The position numbers and the translations under genes are program-made. Below are positions 55,072-64,000 of a DNA stretch of 64,000 nt, piece after piece. The DNA is from Isoetes taiwanensis (Eukaryota; Streptophyta; Lycopodiopsida; Isoetales; Isoetaceae), in contig JAJEKV010000045.1 in the NCBI GenBank assembly GCA_021234155.1, positions 3,652,120-3,716,119 of the forward strand, written 5' to 3'. The notes beneath the pieces were generated by a model. The model saw nothing but the letters and a program-made list of their open reading frames with translations, made no database searches and was not told where the DNA came from. The first letter of the stretch is position 1. Every line of letters begins with the position of its first letter.

Positions 55072-55878
55072 TGTTATGGATCACACCAATGAACCACACC
55101 TTCCATATCCCTGAAACCTTATTTAAGGCTTCTCAATCAATTCATGATCTCCCAATCTGTAATCCATCCAGAATTGCTACATAATCCACAATTAAACTGT
55201 TAGCAATGACAAAAGGTCATACAATATGAGTTACATGGATAACTCAGATTGGCCAAGCTCTAGTTCACCAAAACTAGAGCGAGGTCAAGATGCAATAACC
55301 AATGTATGATAGTTCACCGCCCAACCAGGGTGATTGGCAGAATTATGGCAAGGCCTGACAATCAGTTTCCACTGGTAGCTCCTCCCTTGAGCTAGCAGTC
55401 CTCAATATAAGACACCAAGAGTTAGGCTCTAGGATAGTAACAGGTTAATGAATAAGAAGCTCTAGGAAAAAGTAATGGCTTTCTTAGAATCTAATTCAAG
55501 AGTGAATGAGTAGAGCAGTCTTCTTTGACCCCCTATCACTCTTTCGACCATATCTCTCTTATTTGGAGGAATCATGGAAAGTGCCGCCCAATTCAGAAAC
55601 TAGAATCTGAGGCCGTTTCAAAGAAGTAAGAATCGCCTCAATCGGATCTCTAGTTGCTGAGATAAATGTAACTGAAGTTCAGGGTCTATTTATATGTCTC
55701 TGCTACGACTTTAGCCTTTTTTATTTACCTAAGCCTTTTTAGCATCATAAATATAGATCATAGGTTGCTTTTAGTGCCTTGCCTTGCCTTGCCAATAATT
55801 TGTCTAACTTAGACATCCACGCTAGTCCACCAAGGCTAACATCCAAGACCACTCCCCCGAGCTACCATATTCGTATCA
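55072..55878 (-). repeat. Left LTR of the non-autonomous element
   Basis: 807 bp, TG...CA. It is clearly diverged from the right LTR by substitutions and small indels, so this insertion is older than the two Copia elements. Confidence 0.9.
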
Positions 55879-55994
55879 ATTCCTCCCTTTCTTGAAAGCA
55901 ACTCGAAAGCCATGAAAATTGCCAACTACAAGTTGAGCATCTACTTAATTGTATAGGTGAGTACCAACACTTTTCTTTGTTTAGGTATGAGTAA

Positions 55995-56335
55995 CAACCC
56001 ATCCGATTTACTTGACACATGAGCAACAACCCATTCCATTCACTTGATAAGAGCAAAGAACTCTTTCCATTTTCTTGGACAAGAGCACCAACTCTTTCCA
56101 TTCTCTTGACAAGAGCAACAACTCTTTGCATTCACTTGGACAAGAGCACCAACTCTTTTCCATTCACTTGGACAAGAGCACCAACTCTTTCCATCCTTGA
56201 GGCACCAACCTCACCCTGTGAGCATCAACCATCGCCAAAAATTTTCCATTGAGGCACTAACCTCAATCCAAGAGCACCAACTAATGCCGACAACAATCTA
56301 AAATTATTCGTTGAGGCACCAACCTCAACTATAAG
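55995..56335. repeat. Minisatellite inside the non-autonomous LTR element
   Basis: Repeats of about 27-36 bp are built from CACTTGGACAAGAGCACC and AACTCTTTCCATT, six to eight times in varying order. They then pass into GAGGCACCAACCTCA(A) units near 56200-56330. Both strands are partly open (SLDKS...FPFTWTRAPTLS on plus), but the composition looks repeat-driven. Confidence 0.85.
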
Positions 56336-56610
56336 AATGCAATAAGAAATATCTAAAGATTCTAATCACAATCCTTAAACATCAATTTGATAATGTGACA
56401 AGAGGCAACCGATTTGGTAATTTGCTCCTCCAAAATTCTTTAGCCGCTTTTATTCTGTAGCCTTTATTCTTCTCAAATGCCAGAGGTTCCTCGTGATTCT
56501 TTCCTCCATATGCACATTGGTATTTGAGATTTACTTTGTATGTTTTCTAGGCTATGAAATTTATTCCAGCTTTTGCAAGAAATTTTATTGTGAATCAATT
56601 GCATCTAATA

Positions 56611-56635
56611 GAATAGAATAGAATAGAATAGATTT
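56611..56635. repeat. (AGAAT)n microsatellite
   Basis: About five units of AGAAT/TAGAA after an A-rich lead. The same pentamer recurs at 26188-26206 and 59096-59120. Confidence 0.9.
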
Positions 56636-56947
56636 TTTAACAAAATAAAAAAAAAAAAATTTCATATATTTTCCTCAAAAAAAGGAATTCATACACATAT
56701 ATTGAAGGGCTACTCTAGAAGGTTCTCTTTTTAAGAGGATCAGATTGGTACGAATTAAATCCATGGAGGGAAATCATTTGGGTTCTCGATAAGGATTTTA
56801 TTCTAATTTGCAATCACGCAAGACCAACTAGGTGACTTATAAAACACCAAGAATAGTCAAAATAAGAATTAGATTCCGGGGCTTGGTAATCTCCAGCACC
56901 AACCTGATAACTTGCAAACGCCAAGAATAGCCGTGCTCGATACTAAT

Positions 56948-57783
56948 TGTTATAGATCACACCAATGGACCATACCTTCTATATCCCCAAACCTTATTTA
57001 ATGCTTTTCTATCAATTCATGGTCTCCCAATCAGAATCCATCCGCACTGCTACATAATCCACAAATCAAACTCATAGCAATGACAAAAGATCTCTATTTG
57101 AAACAAACATACAATATGAGTTACATGGATAACCTAGATTGGGCCAAGCTCTAGTTCACCAAAAACTAGAGCTAGGTCAAGATGGGTAATAACCAATGTA
57201 TGATAGTTCACCCAACCGTGTCATTCCTAGACAAGAATTGGCAATTATGGCAAGGCCCGACAATCAACTTCCACTGTAGCTCCCTCCCTAGCTTAGCAAA
57301 TTCAATATAAGACACCAAGAGTTAGGCTCTAGGATAGTAACAGGTTAATGAATAAGAACAGTAGAAGTTCTAGGAAAAAGTAATGGCTTTCTTAGAATCT
57401 GATTCAAGAGTGAATGAGTAGAGCAGTCTTCTTTGAACCCCTATCACTCTTCCAGACATATCTCTCTTATTTGGAGGAATCACAGAAAGCATCGCCCCAC
57501 TCCGAGGTCGTTTCAAACAAGTAAGAATCGCCTCAATCGGATCTCTGGTTGCCGAGATAAGTGTAACTGAAGTTCAGGGTCTATTTATAGGTCTCTGATA
57601 CGATTTTAGCCTTTTTTATTTACCTAAGCCTTTTTAGCATCACAAATATAGATCATAGGTTGCTTTTATTGCCTTGTCTTGCCTTGCATTGCCTTGCCAA
57701 TAATTTGCCTAACTTAGACATCCACGCTAGTCCACCAAGACTAATATCCAAGACCACTCCCCCGAGCTACCATATTCGTATCA
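56948..57783 (-). repeat. Right LTR of the non-autonomous element
   Basis: 836 bp. It contains a GCCTTG(T/C)-type short repeat (TGCCTTGTCTTGCCTTGCAT at about 57670) that is shorter in the left LTR. Confidence 0.9.
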
Positions 57784-57788
57784 AAGTC

Positions 57789-59280
57789 TTTGTGGCATGT
57801 GCGTGCACAGGGTTAAAGAAAAAGGCCCTTTTACGATTAAAAAATCAGAAAAAATCCCCTTATATAGAATTATTTATAAACTGTAGATACATCCCCTACC
57901 ATATATGTAACCATATTTTAAAAATCATTTATCTAAATTCAACCAGACCCCTTACCATGTTTTTATAATCAGTTTCATAAATTCAATTAGGCCTTCATCT
58001 ACAAGCCGCTACAAGTCCGTCCACAAGTGCCTTTGATCAAGTTGTGTATACAGTTGACTATTTGACTGCTGGGTTGAGTGTTATGTAGCTATGTTTAGGG
58101 TTTACTCCTGGGTTTAACTTACATTACTAACAAACTCTGCAAGATAATTAATCCTGGGCACAAGTGTAAAGCTAGAAATTTGAAAGAGGGATGATCTCGT
58201 TATATTCTAACCCAACCGGGATCCCAATAGTGTCTAAACTCAACAATGGATCTTACAAGATACACACATCTTTCGAGGACCAAAAATATAACTAAAAGCC
58301 CAAACTAGCAGAAATGTAGGCTTGGGGAATGGATTGGATTGGATTGGTTGTATCGTCGGGTTAGGTTATCATCTTTTTGTCCTTCTATCTTCCTTCCTTT
58401 TCCAAGGCCGTCAGATGTTGGTAACACTTCAAATAATCAAATTACACTTTTTTAAAGAAAAATATAGTTCGCTTGACTTCAATACATTTTTACCCAGATT
58501 CTTGGCATTTATCATGGCTACCTTTTAGCATTTTGGTGATCATCATTGTTTTGTTTGATTTGCATTGTTGCTGGAGGTCATAAACATGTTACAATTTGAG
58601 ATAATAAGGTATGCTACCAATAGTCATGACATGTTAGAAAAAGCAATTTATCTAGGAGCATAATACAGCTAAGAATGGCTATAAATAATTCAGATAGTAA
58701 TCCTTTAAGTTCCAAGAAGTTTTGGTATTTGAGGCGAAATGAGAAATTATGTACAATCTCATATGTGGGGTGAGAGGTAGGTGTAAATTGATTATTGTGT
58801 TTGTCAAGTAGTGTTTGATAAGTGTGCTTCACCTTGGGTGGCCTACAATAACAAGTCAACAATACATTTTAATCAAAAAGTTTCTTTTTATCATTTGTTT
58901 ATCCTAGTAAAAACTTCATATTTGCTTTTGTGTGATCGTAAGTCTTTGAAAATAAGTTAAGTTATTGAGTACTATGAATGTAGCAACACACTTATATTAT
59001 CATTATGGTTTTAAGAGAATATTGTCTACCTACCTACCTACCTACCTACCTACCTACCTATCTTTACAGTTGTATTTGCAATAATACAAAATAAAATAGA
59101 ATAGAATAGAATAGAATAGTACCCTATTGTTCTTATATTTTCTCGAGAGTTTTGACCATATAAGATGTTGCCAAGCATTTGAAGGTGGCCAGTACACTTG
59201 AATTTTGTGAGATTAAGGAGCAAACATGATAGGTCAATTTAATTCAATTCTTTGAATTAAATAACATCAAATAATTATGA
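57789..59280. other. No supported gene
   Basis: Only short frames, for example 58322-58528 (plus), with no motif. GGATTGGATTGGATTGG at 58331-58347 is a short tandem. Confidence 0.4.
59025..59120. repeat. (CTAC/CCTA)n and (AGAAT)n microsatellites
   Basis: About nine CTAC units at 59025-59060, then ATACAAAATAAAATAGAATAGAATAG at 59083-59120. Confidence 0.92.
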
Positions 59281-60712
59281 CATATGGCGTCTGCTCTATT
59301 AGCTCCGCAGTGTAAGATGGAGGAGATTGTGCGTATTGTCAGAAATTTTATTTGGGGTGGAAATGAGTTAGGAGCGGTGGTCAAGGTAGCTTGGGCGAAA
59401 TGCATCAGACCTAAGGCAGCTGGTGGTCTTGGTATGTTGGATTTTCACCTCCCAAGCAAGGTGATGATATCAAAGTTCATTTGGAGGATTTTCATTGGTA
59501 AGGATGATTCTCCCTTGAGGTTGTTGGTGCGATCGATTCAAAGATTGTCTCCCATTTCATACGGCCATCATTAAGCCCCTCCTTCCTTGGGCTTTGCTTT
59601 TATCATATGCATCCGTATCCTAATGCTTCTCCCTTTCTAAAGGGGTTGCTTGTTGCTTGGACACTGTCAGGTCTCTTTTTCCATATTAATCCCAGGCATG
59701 TATTCAGTTGTTCCATCCATGCTTTGGTGGATTCCTTTGGCAAGGACACTCGCAGAATTTTCTAAGTGTGGTTCTTCATCCAAAGACACAACGCATGATG
59801 GGTAGCGGTTTGGTATCCCGACACTATTGCGACTTGGTATGAGTCCGGTCATCTCATGTCATGGGAAGCATTTAGAACAAAGTTCTTGTTGTACATATGG
59901 GGCGAGTAACTGGAATCACATATTCTTTGCATTGTTGCCCACGAGTTAAGTCCACATATTGAGGTAGTCATTATGGGGTTGCCATCGGGGATATCGACCA
60001 TGGCGGTTTATTGTCTTCTGTGTATAAATTGCTTTTTGCATTCTGAAATCCTGCCTCCATCTAATAGGTGGCATCTTCAGGTCCCTCAGCCACAATGGAA
60101 AAGTGTGTGGGTATGGGTATGGGATAATCTGCTTCATCCCAAAGTAGTAATTTTGTGGTGGCAAGTGATCCATAGATGCCTCGAGAGTCCTTGAGTTAGT
60201 CCATAAAATGGATAATCAGTTCAGAGCTCGTCCTTTTATGCGGCAAAGGGTTGAGAATATTGAGCATTGTTTTTTCTTGTGTGAGCAGCTTCGGCAGGCA
60301 TGGTCTTGGTTGTTGACCCTATTTGGCACGTCTCGATCTAGCCAACAAATTTTGCTTGCTATCTATCCTGATGCTTGGCCCAAACTACGGAAACGAGCTT
60401 TTCATCTCGCATGTGGCTGGCTTTTATGGTCAATCTGGAAGAGAAGAAGGTTGTTTATCTTTAAGGGCGAGGATATCGGATGAGATTGTTCTTCGATGAA
60501 GCAAGTTATGGCTTACAATTGTTCTTCTCTTGATCAAGAGAAGAAAGTACTGATCTGGCATACTTACCTTCAGATTCATTCTTTTGCATAGGCAGGTGGT
60601 TGTGCTCAGTTAGATCGGTTTGTCCACTGGGGTTATAATCCTGTCTTTGCATTTTATGTTGCTCTGATTTTTAGTTGGTGAATAAAGCTTGTCGTCCTTC
60701 AAAAGAAAAAAA
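59281..60712 (+). pseudogene. LINE ORF2 3' fragment (RT C-terminus and zf-RVT)
   Basis: From 59281 the translation shows the C-terminal part of a plant LINE reverse transcriptase: IVRNFIWGGNELG, VKVAWAKCIRPKAAGGLGML and a KFIWRI segment. The zf-RVT region follows: VWVWDNLLHPKVVILWWQVI at about 60108-60170, NIEHCFFLCEQLRQAWSWLL at about 60258-60320 and CGWLLWSIWKRRRLFIF at about 60411-60465. A catalytic RT core is absent (5' truncation). The 3' end is a GAATAAAGCTTG and A-rich tail at 60678-60712. Frameshifts occur near 59575 and 60195, and two of the expected zinc-binding Cys are replaced. Confidence 0.82.
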
Positions 60713-60718
60713 CATGTT

Positions 60719-61703
60719 ACAGCCCAGGAGTTCAAGAGGCAATGGAAAAGGACAAGAACGTAGTGGAGCCCCCATAGACACCTTCAAGTCACTCCAATCA
60801 GATGACGATGACCTGTGGGCTGTGCACGTAGACAACTTCACGTCTCGACAACGGGAGGGTAACACTCAACCTGCAGAGGCACAGACGACAAATGCCTTGA
60901 GGTATTACTCAGGGAATAAATTACTAATCACATATTTCTTAGTAGCCATAATGTCTTTAAACTTGCCCTTGATTAATCCCAAAACTTTCTGTAGTTTAGC
61001 TAAACTCTACACATTTTTCCTCTCATACTTTCTAGCTAAACTAACCCAAAATTTATTCCAAAAATTTCTGTGATATGGTCTACGAAAACATTAAGATAAA
61101 AATTACGATACTTAATTTCAATTTTTTTCCATTTACTTCAGTCATTTTTTTGTGGAAACATTCTAAAACAATGCCAGTAGCTAAGTCTAGGCTGCAAATT
61201 ATTCCATAGATGCTAGAAATATAAATTACTATTCATATATTTTTTATGAACTAGATTGATGTTCGCTAAACTAGCCCGAAATTCATTCTAAAAGTTTCTA
61301 TGGTTTAGCTAAACAATACAAATTTCACGCTCTGACTTCTAGCATTTAGCTAAAGAGATGGAAGGTTGGTCTTGGTGAAAAAGTTAAGCTAAAATTGTTA
61401 TTTTTTTCTCAATTTTTTCTATTTACTTTAGCCAATATTTTAAAAATTTGCCAAATAGCTAAGTTTACCTCTTAAATTATTCCTTGGTATTACTTGCCAC
61501 TCCTCGCCGACGACAGAATCTTGGTCTTTCACAAGACCTTCAGCCCAAGGGGGAAAGCAGCAGTCTACCTGTTAATTGCACTATTAGAATTTGGAAGGTA
61601 CATCAGACTAGCTGATAATACCGACCATGTGATCCTGATGAAGAGATCGATTACACTCGGCATCTTCGATTTTGCAATACCCAACTCTGACCAGGTCGTT
61701 TGA
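60719..61703 (+). pseudogene. Unrecognised ORF split by a hAT-type MITE
   Basis: A hydrophilic frame (TFKSLQSDDDDLWAVHVDNF ... EAQTTNALRYY) is interrupted at 60909. The same frame resumes after the MITE and its duplicated target with LPLLADDRILVFHKTFSPRG and ITLGIFDFAIPNSDQVV, ending at 61703. Continuous reading across the inferred empty site supports a formerly coding sequence. I do not recognise the family. It follows directly on the LINE tail and may be another retroelement ORF. Confidence 0.45.
60902..61494. mobile_element. hAT-type MITE with GTATTACT target duplication
   Basis: The element is 60910-61486 (577 bp). GTATTACT is present on both sides (60902-60909 and 61487-61494). The ends read CAGGGAATAA and, inward from the right, CAAGGAATAA. 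An 8-bp duplication with CAGGG-type ends is typical of hAT elements. The interior is A/T-rich with the phrase TAGCTAAAC(T/A)A repeated several times and has no coding capacity. Confidence 0.9.
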
Positions 61704-62779
61704 GGTCATGGCTGCTCATACATCAAGCAGAGATCTCAAAGAGGTAGCAACCGCAATACAAGGGGGAACATCAAGAAACACTCTCCATAGACTTCGATTG
61801 TGGAAATCACACAAAAAAGATATAGAAGTACTTGCGGGGACAACCGAATTACCATTCTATTGAAAAGAAAAGTTATTTTTGTATTTCTTGAGGATATATA
61901 TAAATGTATGAACTTTTTGCATATTTTACTTGTTCTCTTGTTTCCCTTATCTTGTCAAATGTCTCAACATATCACAAGCACAAGAACCAAGGAACAAATA
62001 ACATATGTGACAATATGGAATGATGCAACAAAACGTGAAAACTATGGGACCCCATAGGCAAGCATCTTAAAGAAACTGACAAAGGCAACACCTACCTCGG
62101 GACCTATCACGAAGAGTTTGGAATGATATCACCCGAGGAGAAGGAAATGTCCCAAATGAGTTGGACCTCCAGAAATAAAAAGCCATCTTTGGCCCGAAAA
62201 GAAGCGAGGGAATGGGCAAGTCCGGAATGTCCCTACCCCCACAGGCACCCCCTCGGACCTAAAGGGAAGTGGAAGAAAGGGCGCGGTCTGAGGATCTTCT
62301 AGCACTAACTCTTTGGAAACTCCAACTTCGGATACAAAGTTCGAGGAGGAAGCAAAAATGAGCATGACCACAAAAAGGTAACTAGAACATGGAGCTTAGA
62401 GGGTCCGACTATCTCGAGAAGAAGGTGGACTCTGCCTTAAGCAATGTTTGGAAAGCCAGAAGCTTGGCAGTTTTTAAGGCCACAATAGATCGAGAATGGA
62501 AGCCAGAAGCATGGTTAGATGAAATGAGAGAGAATATGGAAATGCTTATGTCATGAAGGATAAGTATAAAAGGGCAAGTGGCAACATCAACCTTAAATGT
62601 CTTTTGCAAAATTTGGTGGAAGGACTATGTCAAAGTCCATGGTCTAAGTAGAGATATAAACTGCGGGTTCTAAGTAAGTTAAACTAAAAGCGTTCAAATG
62701 CGTATGTGCCAATGGAGCATAAGTGCCATATGATCAGAGCCTTTACAAGTTGGGCGAGGGATATAAATCCATGCAAAAA
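61704..62779. other. No firm gene; likely decayed gypsy upstream region
   Basis: Frames at 61672-61863 and 62129-62371 show no domain. Their position before the gypsy RT suggests decayed gag/protease sequence, but I see no zinc knuckle or DSG motif. Confidence 0.3.
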
Positions 62780-64000
62780 TACCTGAGAGGAATTCATGAA
62801 ATTTGAGGCCATATGTCTTGGCGAAATCAAGGAACTTCTTCCTTATAATGGAGTAGAATATGAGATGGCATTGGAGCCAGGTAAAAGCCCACAAGTAAAA
62901 GCACATTATAGAATGGCGACTCACAAACTAGCAATTTTGAAGAAATGATTCGCAGGAGCTATGAACCTAGGATTGATAAGACATAGCATCTCTCTATTTT
63001 GGACATACATCTTATTAAATGGGAAGAAAGAAAGGGCGGCTTGAGAATGTGTATTGACTATAGTCAATTAAACAAGTACACTATTAAGAATAAGTATGCA
63101 TTGCCTAGAGTGATGATTTGAGGGATCAACTCCAAAGGTGCTAAAGTCTTCTCCAAAATAGATTTGAGATCGGGTTATCACCAAATCAGAATCCACGGAA
63201 GAAAATATCCACAAGGCAATCTTTTATAATGAGGTATGACCACTCACGAGTTCATGGTAATGCCATTCGGTTGTGCAATGCCCCAACAACATTCATGAGA
63301 CTCATAAGCATTATATTTTGTGAGTTGTTTGATACTTTGTCATTATATTTTCGATGATATTGTGGTATACAATAAGATCCTTGAGGAACCGTCCAACATT
63401 TAAGAAGGGTACTAGAAACACGAGGAGGCATCAACTCTATGTGAACTGTCTAAATGCAACCTTGCCAAAAAGAAAAAGTAGAGTATTTGGACACACAATA
63501 TCGGTTAGCCGGATTTCCAGGCCCAGCGAGGATCAAGTAGTAATTGAATGGCCATCATCAAAAAAGAGCGTGCATGAGGTGAGAAGCTTTCACGGGATTA
63601 GCGGGGATATTCACAGGGAAGTTTGTGAAGAACTTCACCGGAATAGCAACTCGGTGGCGGACCTCACCATGAGAAAAAGGTAAAAAGCTGGGTGGATCAT
63701 TGGCATAAGAAGGGCACAAACAAGTTTTGCGAAAGGCTGAAAGGGACTTAATGACCATCCAGTTCTAATCTTGCAACTTCCGAAGAAGAAGGATAAAAAT
63801 TTGGTAACAACACTAGTAAAATTACAGCGAGAACGATTCGATGTAGAAGAAAAGAGTGGTAGCGTCACGGCTCATGGAAGATGAATGGCCAGAGAGCGCT
63901 ACCACCGCGCATGATCAAAAGCGCTACTTGGTTGAAGGCGCTAAATATTTGGAGAACATTATTTATTTGGGGGCAGGTTTCAAAATGGATACCCGACCAT
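62780..64000 (+). pseudogene. Ty3/gypsy pol remnant (RT to RNase H), runs off the window
   Basis: With frameshifts, the plus strand shows the standard order of gypsy RT: VEYEMALEPGKSPQVKAHYR and MAT near 62850-62925, GLIRHSIS at about 62972, [20 protein letters not shown] at about 63043-63100, VFSKIDLRSGYHQIRI at about 63147-63195, the catalytic IFDDIVVYN at about 63347-63373, and VIEWPSSKKSVHEVRSFHGI (63541-63600), the typical connection to RNase H. A degraded RNase H start lies at 63740-63990. Stops and shifts are frequent, so it is an old, inactive copy. Confidence 0.82.

Larger units (their letters stand above)
55067..57788 (-). mobile_element. Non-autonomous LTR retroelement with AAGTC target duplication
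   Basis: The element spans 55072-57783. Two related LTRs, 55072-55878 (807 bp) and 56948-57783 (836 bp), start TGTTAT and end GTATCA on the plus strand. AAGTC flanks both sides (55067-55071 and 57784-57788). On the minus strand the purine tract AAGAAAGGGAGGAAT (55879 onward) abuts one LTR. A degenerate primer site TTAGTATCGAGCACGG (56931-56946), close to the initiator Met-tRNA complement, abuts the other. The interior is only 1069 bp with no pol, so it must use proteins made elsewhere. Confidence 0.92.

Overview
This window reads as nuclear DNA of a large-genome land plant. It has spliced plant genes with short GT-AG introns, Ty1/copia elements primed by the initiator Met-tRNA, plant-type LINE and Ty3/gypsy fragments, several MITE families and no bacterial gene organisation. 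I cannot name the species; a fern, lycophyte or gymnosperm would fit the repeat load. Almost every recognisable frame is interrupted by small indels, many in G/C runs, even inside young elements and canonically spliced exons. I therefore suspect residual long-read consensus error in addition to real decay.

Layout. (1) 1-6900 and 30259-37191 are two direct copies of one segment. Each carries part of an unusual DNA transposon, its downstream host flank and part of a Copia LTR. (2) 8844-11377 is an intronless STIP/TFIP11-like G-patch spliceosome gene with a broken frame. (3) 12626-13319 is a Mutator-type MITE with a 10-bp target duplication. (4) 15245-20300 (minus) is a 13-exon HGSNAT-like membrane acetyltransferase, the best host gene here. 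(5) 21280-22480 is a complex degenerate repeat. (6) 26164-26729 (minus) is the 5' part of a fatty acid 2-hydroxylase gene. (7) 27326-35967 is the more complete copy of the transposon. It has about 56-bp terminal inverted repeats, a plus-strand gene for a DUF7869-like protein, minus-strand coding remnants of a second gene, and clustered 16-20 bp palindromes of the type GCGGTATAAATTTATACCGC. (8) 36626-42661 and 45221-50655 are two minus-strand Ty1/copia elements with matching LTRs, PBS, PPT and perfect 5-bp target duplications; the empty form of the first site survives at about 50.9 kb. (9) 55072-57783 is a non-autonomous LTR element whose interior is a minisatellite. (10) 59281-60712 is a LINE 3' fragment. 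(11) 60910-61486 is a hAT-type MITE that splits an ORF. (12) 62780-64000 is a decayed Ty3/gypsy pol.

The most interesting system is the transposon of regions 1 and 7. The palindromes cluster between its two divergent coding halves and recur inside the minus-strand half at about 31-bp spacing. This resembles an array of binding sites for an element-encoded protein. In copy A the left half-sites are intact and the right ones corrupted; in copy B the pattern is the mirror image. That suggests either strand-specific base-calling error at modified DNA or an unusual biological asymmetry.
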